Source: Pseudomonadota bacterium
Lineage (GTDB): Bacteria; Pseudomonadota; Alphaproteobacteria; Acetobacterales; Acetobacteraceae
Length of the DNA stretch: 5,146 nt
Reading direction: 5' to 3'
Assembly: GCA_021845835.1 (NCBI GenBank)
Contig: JAJZVE010000403.1
Location: 1 to 5,146, forward strand
The first letter of the stretch is position 1. The number at the start of each line of letters is the position of its first letter. Positions 1-5,146 of the stretch are shown piece by piece. The notes beneath the pieces were generated by a model. That model made no database searches. It was not told where the DNA came from and worked only from the letters and a program-made list of their open reading frames with translations. Both the position numbers and the translations under genes were made by a program.

Positions 1-218
1 AAGGTGTTGATAGCCACGAGAACCTTGCCGCCGCGCGCATGCGCGAAGGTGATCCCCTCCGCCATCTCGTCGCGGTCGAAGTTCAGACCTGGATAGTTGC
101 GCGCATTGGTGGCGTCGCGGAAGCCGCAATAGACGGTGTCGGCCCCGGCCTCGATCGCCGCGCGCAGCGCCGCGGGCGTGCCGGCCGGGCACACCAGTTC
201 CAGATACGACCTGCTCAC
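1..218 (-). CDS. ubiU: UbiU, N-terminal part (U32 peptidase-like, O2-independent ubiquinone hydroxylation), cut by window edge
   Basis: Reading leftwards from a GTG at 218, 72 codons are visible: it begins MSRSYLELVCPAG and continues through GADTVYCGFRDATNARNYPG and LNFDRDEMAEG to KVLVAINT. ELVCPAG near the start, GADAVY(I/C)G, TNAR and GLNF are the pattern of the U32 peptidase family, and this order matches UbiU (YhbU) rather than UbiV. In known systems UbiU pairs with UbiV as an Fe-S heterodimer that hydroxylates the ubiquinone ring with prephenate instead of O2, which permits anaerobic ubiquinone synthesis. The Fe-S cysteines lie further on, outside the window. The GTG start is supported by its 4-base overlap (GTGA) with the ubiT stop, which suggests translational coupling in a ubiTU(V) operon. 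The family assignment is firm; the rest of the gene and ubiV cannot be seen. Confidence 0.9.
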   Translation of the reverse strand, partial: MSRSYLELVCPAGTPAALRAAIEAGADTVYCGFRDATNARNYPGLNFDRDEMAEGITFAHARGGKVLVAINT

Positions 219-880
219 GCCGTGCGCTCTCCCGTTCGCTTGTTCCTGGCTTCAAGTCTGGCCAGTCGCGCGCGCAGATCGGTGATCTCGGCGGCGAGCG
301 CCTGCGCCTCGTCCTCGGTATCGTGGCCGCGATGCGCGGCGCGGTGCATCGCGTCGCGCCAGCGCATCAGGTGCGCGCCGGCGCGCTGCACGTGGCGGTC
401 GATGCGCAGCACCAGCCGCCGCGCCGGCGCCTGCAACGGCCCGGCGGCGGCCAGCGTGTCGCCGAGAAGGCTGATCGACTCGCCGTCCAGCGTGTTGCGG
501 AACGCCACCGCCGCCGCCGTGTCGCCGCTGATCGACACATCGCGCGAGAAGAACAACGTGTCGGAGTCCACGCGTCCTTCCAGCAGGCGCAGCAGCATCG
601 CCAAGCGTCCCTTGATGCGCACGGCAGCATTCGGTTCGCCGTGCGCTAGCGTCAGGCGCAGGTCGTTGGCGGCGATGGTGAGCAGGAAGCGATGCGGCGT
701 GTCCTCCGGCTCGAACAGGACGCTGGCGGGCGCCAGGCGGCACAGGCGTTTGAACAGTACCGGATGCGCGCCGTGCAGCCGGGGCACGATCCAGCGCAGC
801 CCCGGTTGCAGCAGCGGCGCGGGCGCGAGATGCAGCGCAGCCTTCATTACGGTCGCCGGCATCGGAAGTTGTTCGGCCAT
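215..880 (-). CDS. ubiT: UbiT, SCP2-domain accessory factor of anaerobic ubiquinone biosynthesis
   Basis: The product is 221 aa when read from ATG at 880. An in-frame GTG at 898 would add six residues, but GGAAGG (886-891) sits 5 nt before the ATG and decides the start. The N-terminal region (about 1-55) has hydrophobic/proline stretches (LAPAPLLQPGL, HPVLFKRL). An SCP2 sterol-carrier fold follows at about 60-138 with FLLTIAANDLRLT, AAVRIKGRL and the diagnostic LFFSRDVSISGDTAAAVAFRN. The C-terminal 30 residues are charged and probably coiled-coil (EDEAQALAAEITDLRARLARLEA). UbiT (YhbT in E. coli) is a lipid-binding SCP2 protein required with UbiU and UbiV for O2-independent ubiquinone synthesis. 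The neighbour ubiU overlaps by GTGA, so the two are very likely one transcript, with control from the FNR/Anr-type box upstream. No defect is seen. Confidence 0.9.
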   Translation of the reverse strand: MAEQLPMPATVMKAALHLAPAPLLQPGLRWIVPRLHGAHPVLFKRLCRLAPASVLFEPEDTPHRFLLTIAANDLRLTLAHGEPNAAVRIKGRLAMLLRLLEGRVDSDTLFFSRDVSISGDTAAAVAFRNTLDGESISLLGDTLAAAGPLQAPARRLVLRIDRHVQRAGAHLMRWRDAMHRAAHRGHDTEDEAQALAAEITDLRARLARLEARNKRTGERTA

Positions 881-885
881 TGCAT

Positions 886-891
886 CCTTCC
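886..891 (-). promoter_or_regulatory. Shine-Dalgarno of ubiT, deciding the ATG start
   Basis: On the minus strand GGAAGG lies 5 nt before ATG 880. It falls inside the six-codon extension that would follow the alternative GTG at 898, so the ATG is the better start. Confidence 0.6.
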
Positions 892-967
892 CGCGCACGG
901 ACGCTGCGCCGGCGCAAGAAGTTCGCAGGCGCGCAGTGCATCGACACCGCCACCTGCGCGACCGACA

Positions 968-981
968 TTGATCTGAATCAA
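968..981. promoter_or_regulatory. FNR/Anr/Dnr-type binding site upstream of ubiT
   Basis: The sequence TTGATCTGAATCAA is an exact, perfectly palindromic match to the consensus TTGAT-N4-ATCAA of the CRP/FNR family O2- and NO-sensing activators. Its centre is about 95 nt upstream of the ubiT ATG. For a class II promoter the start site would fall near 933, leaving a leader of about 50 nt. No convincing -10 hexamer is visible there on the minus strand (the best stretch reads GTCGATGCACT). Anaerobic control of ubiTUV by FNR/Anr is established in other Pseudomonadota. The site could also act on the plus-strand genes, but these begin 150-560 nt away. Confidence 0.85.
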
Positions 982-1030
982 CCGGCCGATGGATTAGGTG
1001 GCGGATTTCCGATGGCCGTGCCTGCTGGCT

Positions 1031-1056
1031 CCTGGTCCGTTATCGGCCTGACCAGG
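1031..1056. repeat. 7-bp inverted repeat with 12-nt spacer in the ubiT upstream region
   Basis: CCTGGTC (1031-1037) and GACCAGG (1050-1056) are exact reverse complements separated by 12 nt. It could be a dyad operator or a weak hairpin. It has no following T-run, so it is not a standard terminator. It lies 50 nt beyond the FNR-type box and about 490 nt before the antitoxin start; no function can be assigned. Confidence 0.4.
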
Positions 1057-1125
1057 GTGGGTTCAGAACGTGGCTTGCTCTGGAAGCTGCCAGCGATCGT
1101 GAGATGGTCGCGCGTCCGGAAGACC

Positions 1126-1275
1126 ATGGCACGGATCTCGGCCTTTGCCGAGCCGCTCGTGCCTGCCCTGGCGGACGAGCCGGCCGACGCCGTCATCGCC
1201 TGTCGCGGCGCGGCACCGGCCGCAGCGTTTTTCGTCAGCGACGCCGCCGATATCTATCGCACTCACCTGCTTTGA
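1126..1275 (+). CDS. Doubtful 49-aa ORF, possibly a gene remnant
   Basis: The frame opens at ATG 1126 (MARISAFAEPLVPAL...) and ends DIYRTHLL at TGA 1273-1275. Most codons end in G or C, as in the surrounding genes, but no family is recognised and there is no clear Shine-Dalgarno. The next ORF (1321-1470) is in the same frame beyond the TGA and contains a resembling peptide: DEPADAVIACRGAAPAA here versus EKPADGRIISHGFARAA there. The two may be halves of one gene broken by the stop, degenerate duplicates, or unrelated. I do not claim it is expressed. Confidence 0.2.
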   Translation: MARISAFAEPLVPALADEPADAVIACRGAAPAAAFFVSDAADIYRTHLL

Positions 1276-1320
1276 CTGCGTATCCGCCACGAGACGAAGC
1301 TTTCATGCAAAGTCATTGCC

Positions 1321-1470
1321 GTGCTCGAAAAGCCGGCCGACGGCCGGATCATCAGCCACGGCTTTGCCCGGGCCGCCAACGTGCTCGACCACGCCCTGAT
1401 TTACCGCGGGACCGAGCAGGAAGCCTTGGACGCCATGGAAGAACTGATCGGAGCCGCGCGCGTGAACTGA
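1321..1470 (+). CDS. Small hypothetical ORF (49 aa) immediately before the toxin-antitoxin genes, possibly truncated
   Basis: Reading from GTG 1321, the frame encodes VLEKPADGRIISHGFARAA, then VLDHALIYRGTEQ and a helical end EALDAMEELIGAARVN. Codon use is strongly GC3-biased and the composition is protein-like, unlike a shadow frame. The open frame extends back to the codon after TGA 1275 (RIRHETKLSCKVIAVLEK), which reads like a continuing beta strand. The true start may therefore be a non-ATG codon upstream, or the N-terminus may be lost. Its TGA (1468-1470) shares its A with an ATG in the antitoxin frame (1470), a TGATG arrangement that could couple translation if the antitoxin starts there. 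The family is not recognised. Confidence 0.4.
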   Translation: MLEKPADGRIISHGFARAANVLDHALIYRGTEQEALDAMEELIGAARVN

Positions 1471-1544
1471 TGCGACGCCAAGCGTCTCCGCTCCACCGGC
1501 TTGACGAACTTGACGAAACCACCCAGCCGTACGACATTGCCGGC

Positions 1545-2240
1545 ATGAGTGCCACCATCCAGACCCACCCGCGCCGCAAGCCGTCCCGCCCCGCGGACCG
1601 GGCGCCCGGCCGCGTCGCGGTGCCGCCCGGCCTCTCCGCCGAGGAAGCTCGCCGCGTGCTGGCGGCGGTCGCCAGCAGCGCTGCAACCGTTGCCCGGACC
1701 GGCCGGACCTTGACGCTCAATCTGCAGCCCGCGGTCCGGAAGGGAGCCTCCCGGTTCCGTATCGTCAAGTCCTTCGCCGCGCCAGGATCGGTCGAGGATG
1801 TTCCCGGCGAACCGGAGCTGTCAGCCGCGGCCGCCCGCGCTGCGCTCAGGCATGCCTACGCGCGCGGCGCCGATGCCGCTTCGGCTCTGCTTGCCGGCCC
1901 GGACATGCTCTCCTCCGACGCGATGGCCGAGCGCCTTGGCATGTCGCGGGAGGCGGTGCATCAGAAGCGTCGCCGCGGAGAACTGCTGGGCGTGGAGGGT
2001 GCAAAGCGTGGTGTCCGCTTCCCGGCTTGGCAGATCGGCCCGGACGGGCGGCCTTTGGCGCCGTTACGCGAACTGCATGCGGCGCTCGGCGCGCCCTGGG
2101 CGGTGTTCCGCTTCCTGCGGCAGCGCCATCCTGAACTCGACCAGCGGACCGGCCTTGAGGCCGCCGCCGACCCACGCCGCGCGGCGGAGGCCGTGGCCCT
2201 GGCCCGGCAGGTCGGCACGTACGGCCCCGCTGGGGCGTGA
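1545..2240 (+). CDS. Antitoxin of a RES-type toxin-antitoxin module (HTH plus Xre/MbcA/ParS-like toxin-binding C-terminus)
   Basis: The product is 231 aa from ATG 1545. The N-terminus (1-30) is basic and proline-rich (RRKPSRPADRAPGR), probably disordered. Residues 31-80 hold a helix plus a strand-rich segment (LSAEEARRVLAAV; RTLTLNLQPAVRKG). Residues 92-162 hold a helical part with a helix-turn-helix (LSSDAMAERLGMSREAVHQK) and a wing-like RRRGELLGVEG. Residues 165-231 have the toxin-binding layout: LREL-HAALG-PWAVFRFL, then HPELDQRTGLEA and helix RRAAEAVALARQ. In Xre/MbcA/ParS-type pairs the antitoxin blocks the RES toxin and represses the operon. The downstream toxin overlaps by GTGA, which supports the role. 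At 231 aa it is longer than a minimal MbcA-type antitoxin. The start is uncertain: no good ribosome site precedes 1545, and ATG 1470 in frame would add 25 residues. Confidence 0.75.
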   Translation: MSATIQTHPRRKPSRPADRAPGRVAVPPGLSAEEARRVLAAVASSAATVARTGRTLTLNLQPAVRKGASRFRIVKSFAAPGSVEDVPGEPELSAAAARAALRHAYARGADAASALLAGPDMLSSDAMAERLGMSREAVHQKRRRGELLGVEGAKRGVRFPAWQIGPDGRPLAPLRELHAALGAPWAVFRFLRQRHPELDQRTGLEAAADPRRAAEAVALARQVGTYGPAGA

Positions 2241-2890
2241 CCGGGAGACATGCGCAGGCGCGACCGCCGCGCAGATCGAGCGACATACGTCCCGTCGTCA
2301 CCACCAGCCCAGCAGGTGCGCGCTGGCTGCGCTTCGTCCGGGCGGGGCATGCCGATGCCCTCGGGGTCGCGCCGGGACGGTCGCGCCTCTCGGACCCGCT
2401 GCTCGATCGTGGCCGGGCGCCCCGCTGGCTGCCGCTCTATCTCGGCCAATCCCTTGCCTTGTGCCTGCAGGAGACCATCCTCCGTGACACGGCCAATGCC
2501 GCCCCGCCCGGTCCGTTCCTGATCGCGGAGGCCGAGCTGGCCCTCTGGGACTGGGTGGAAATCGAGATGCTCCAGCCGCTGCGTGTCGCCGACCTACGCG
2601 GCGCCGCGCTTGCCCGCTCGCGTGTTCCGACGGACGTGGTGGGCGCTGCCGACCAGCGCTTGGCCCGTGCATGGGCAGCTGCGTTGTATCGTCACCCGGC
2701 GGCGCTCGACGGCATCATCTTCCCCTCCCGCTTCCGCAGCGGCGACAACCTGGCTTTGTTCCAGACGCGTGTGGCCGGCGCGCTACGCGTCGTCCGGCGG
2801 CGGCGCGTGCTGGACAGCCCCGTCGAGCTGGGCCGTGCCTGCCGGCTGCTGGATCTCGCCATTGTGGCCGAACCCTCGGCCCCGGAGTAA
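2237..2890 (+). CDS. RES-domain toxin, predicted NAD+-degrading enzyme
   Basis: The product is 217 aa from GTG 2237, overlapping the antitoxin stop by four bases (GTGA), an arrangement favouring coupled translation. The RES family is named for conserved Arg, Glu and Ser. Candidates here are R32 in WLRF, R50 in SRLSDP, Y68 in LPLYLGQ, E79 in LQETILRD, S164 in DGIIFPSRF and N171 in GDNLALF. This order matches the Arg-Tyr-Glu-Ser-Asn layout of RES/MbcT enzymes, which deplete NAD+ by phosphorolysis or hydrolysis and arrest or kill the cell when not bound by antitoxin. The first 25 residues are basic and low in complexity. The frame is intact with no missing core motif, so the gene is probably functional. 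Exact catalytic residue assignment is by eye. Confidence 0.85.
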   Translation: MTGRHAQARPPRRSSDIRPVVTTSPAGARWLRFVRAGHADALGVAPGRSRLSDPLLDRGRAPRWLPLYLGQSLALCLQETILRDTANAAPPGPFLIAEAELALWDWVEIEMLQPLRVADLRGAALARSRVPTDVVGAADQRLARAWAAALYRHPAALDGIIFPSRFRSGDNLALFQTRVAGALRVVRRRRVLDSPVELGRACRLLDLAIVAEPSAPE

Positions 2891-2899
2891 CCCCGTGCC

Positions 2900-3962
<1,063 letters not shown>

Positions 3963-3969
3963 GATCGTC

Positions 3970-3975
3970 CCTCCT
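3970..3975 (-). promoter_or_regulatory. Strong Shine-Dalgarno of the cupin gene
   Basis: AGGAGG on the minus strand, 7 nt before ATG 3962. It is the best ribosome site in the window and fixes the start against upstream in-frame codons. Confidence 0.7.
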
Positions 3976-3979
3976 CGTT

Positions 3980-4009
3980 GATATAGCCAAAGCGTCTCCG
4001 GCGTGTCTG
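3980..4009 (-). promoter_or_regulatory. Candidate promoter of the cupin gene
   Basis: On the minus strand TATATC (3985-3980) follows CAGACA (4009-4004) with an 18-nt spacer. This resembles sigma-70 -10 and -35 elements (4 of 6 or more each) and would start transcription just before the AGGAGG. Matches of this quality occur by chance, so this is only a candidate. Confidence 0.25.
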
Positions 4010-4096
4010 CGGCCTCGCCGAACCCGTTCCCGCGCGGCACTCGGCGCCGGCAACCCGATTATCCCCCTCTGAATCCCAGCCGGAGTCGAAGGGGCC

Positions 4097-4125
4097 TTGC
4101 CGAACCGAGCTGCGGCTTCTAAATA
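4097..4125 (+). promoter_or_regulatory. Weak candidate promoter for the membrane protein gene
   Basis: TTGCCG (4097-4102) and TAAATA (4120-4125) are 17 nt apart in one of the few AT-richer spots of the divergent intergenic region. Transcription from here would start near 4132 and give a leader of about 110 nt that contains the 4178-4207 hairpin. The -10 match is poor. Confidence 0.2.
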
Positions 4126-4177
4126 GGCATGACGCGTACCGCTTATACCACACGTCGGCGGCCCTGTCAGCTCCGCC

Positions 4178-4207
4178 GCGGAGGGCAGCAGCAATGCTGC
4201 CCTTCGT
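4178..4207 (+). promoter_or_regulatory. Strong hairpin with GCAA tetraloop in the leader of the membrane protein gene
   Basis: AGGGCAGCA (4182-4190) pairs perfectly with TGCTGCCCT (4195-4203) around a GCAA loop of the stable GNRA type. Four more outer pairs (two G-C, two G-U) extend the stem to 13 bp. It ends 35 nt before ATG 4243. No T-run follows, so it is not a classical terminator. It may shape translation or mRNA stability, or be a DNA dyad. The 3' arm sequence TGCTGCC recurs at codons 2-4 of the gene (4248-4254). Confidence 0.55.
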
Positions 4208-4242
4208 CCCGGCGGCTTGGCACGGAGCGGGGAAAGACACGG

Positions 4243-5146
4243 ATGAATGCTGCCAGCGATCGCCTGTCGCGCTGGACGCCGGCCATATTCGCCTGCGCCT
4301 TGGTCAACCTTGGCCTCGCCTTGCTGCTGGCGATCGGCGGCATCGCCTGGCCAGCGGTCTCGGCGGCGGCGCCTGCCACTCTCGCCATGGTGCATCTGGT
4401 GACCGTCGGCTGGCTCAGCCTGCTGATGTTCGGGGCGCTGTTCCAGTTCGTTCCGGTGATCACCGCCCGCAAGTTGCCGAACCAGACCTTGCCGCTGATC
4501 ACGTTGGTCGGGGTAGAGCTCGGCTTGGCTTGCATGGTCGTGGGGTTCCTGAGCCTCGGCCGGAGTGACGCGGCGGGGCTGCTGCTGCCGGTCGGAGGCG
4601 GGCTGGTGATCGTCGCCCTGCTGGCCGGCAGCATCACCCTGCTGGTGGCCGCGCTGGCAAAACGGCCGATGCCGTTGAGCGTGCGGCTGGTTCTTGCCGG
4701 GCTTGCGTTTCTGGTGCTGACCCTGTTGCTCGGGCTTGCATTTGCGCTGGCACTGACCCTCCCCGCCGCCGGCTCCGTGCTCGCGCCGCTGCTGCCCGAC
4801 GCCGTGCCGTACCACGCGCTGGCCGGGCTGGGCGGGTGGTTCACCCTGACCGCGATCGGCGTTTCCTACGAGTTGTTGCCGATGTTCATGCTGGCGCCGC
4901 ATGAGCGCGGGGCGCTCGGTACTACGGTGCTGTGGACCGGAGTGGGGGGCTTTCTCGCTGCGCTCGCCGCCGGTCTTGCCGCGACGGTCTGGTCCGCCGG
5001 TTGGATCGGCATGCTCGAAGCGGCCGGGCGGCTCGCGATCGGCCTCGCGCTTGTCCTCTACCTCGTCGATATCGTGCGGCTCTACCGCAGCCGGCGGCGG
5101 CGGCAGATCGAACTGCACAACCGTGCTGCGATCGGCGCCTTCCTCG
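4243..5146 (+). CDS. Polytopic membrane protein, NnrS / heme-copper oxidase subunit I-like, 3' end beyond window
   Basis: From ATG 4243, 301 codons are open to the window edge. GGGGA lies 9 nt before the ATG. At least eight hydrophobic spans can be drawn (about residues 13-33, 47-73, 84-105, 113-138, 148-172, 190-217, 227-250, 258-280), with basic loops (RK 76-77, KR 140-141, RRRR 284-287). Two spans carry related motifs: H51-LVTVGW then FGALFQFVPVI, and H191-ALAGLGGW then IGVSYELLPMF. A His at the start of a span followed by G-W and ending LLP/VP recalls the membrane heme/metal proteins loosely grouped with NnrS and cytochrome oxidase subunit I, often found in denitrification and NO-stress loci. 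Heme binding is inferred, not shown. Its neighbour is the divergent cupin gene. An unrelated transporter-like protein is possible, but the paired His motifs argue against it. Confidence 0.75.
   Translation, partial: MNAASDRLSRWTPAIFACALVNLGLALLLAIGGIAWPAVSAAAPATLAMVHLVTVGWLSLLMFGALFQFVPVITARKLPNQTLPLITLVGVELGLACMVVGFLSLGRSDAAGLLLPVGGGLVIVALLAGSITLLVAALAKRPMPLSVRLVLAGLAFLVLTLLLGLAFALALTLPAAGSVLAPLLPDAVPYHALAGLGGWFTLTAIGVSYELLPMFMLAPHERGALGTTVLWTGVGGFLAALAAGLAATVWSAGWIGMLEAAGRLAIGLALVLYLVDIVRLYRSRRRRQIELHNRAAIGAFL

Noticed and set aside
39..971. 310-codon plus-strand open frame opposite ubiT and ubiU
   Set aside because: The minus strand holds two clearly recognised genes here; the plus frame is Arg/Ser/Ala-rich with no known domain.
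978..1290. Minus-strand ORFs of 72-75 codons in the ubiT upstream region
   Set aside because: No family, no ribosome site, and they overlap each other in different frames and the FNR-type box side of the region.
3978..3991. Possible FNR site upstream of the cupin gene (TTTGGCTATATCAA on minus strand)
   Set aside because: Only one half (ATCAA) is good; the other half departs from consensus, and it overlaps the candidate -10.
4178..4207. Reading the GCAA hairpin as a rho-independent terminator
   Set aside because: No T-run on either side, and it lies between divergent genes where neither would need termination.

Overview
The window comes from a GC-rich genome. The best fit is a facultatively anaerobic or denitrifying member of the Pseudomonadota, perhaps a Xanthomonadales/Rhodanobacter-like gammaproteobacterium or a betaproteobacterium. 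The evidence is a ubiT-ubiU pair (the O2-independent ubiquinone pathway, known only from Pseudomonadota) behind a consensus FNR/Anr site, and a polytopic membrane protein resembling the NnrS / heme-copper oxidase subunit I-like proteins found in NO and denitrification loci. The taxonomic guess is inference.

Layout. On the left (1-880, minus strand) ubiT and the 5' part of ubiU overlap by four bases. An exact TTGAT-N4-ATCAA palindrome lies about 95 nt upstream of ubiT (968-981). From 982 to about 1540 there is a poorly defined stretch with a 7-bp inverted repeat and two short same-frame ORFs (1126-1275, 1321-1470) of unknown function, possibly remnants. On the plus strand follows a two-gene toxin-antitoxin operon: an antitoxin with an HTH and a Xre/MbcA/ParS-like C-terminus (1545-2240), and a RES-domain toxin (2237-2890), overlapping by GTGA. 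Nine bases after the toxin begins the 5' part of a type I restriction-modification methyltransferase gene (hsdM). It is clearly dead: one single-base deletion, one 2-nt insertion, and loss of everything after the SAM-binding motif I (2900-~3482).

On the right, after a 138-nt unexplained scar, a small cupin gene is on the minus strand (3621-3962). It is divergent from a multi-spanning membrane protein gene (4243 to beyond the window end), whose presumed leader holds a strong GCAA-tetraloop hairpin.

Interpretation. ubiTU, the cupin and the membrane protein look like an anaerobic-respiration neighbourhood. The middle block (about 1000-3480) looks like a decayed defence or accessory cassette inserted into it. 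In that block the RES toxin-antitoxin pair is intact while the adjoining restriction-modification gene has been pseudogenised.
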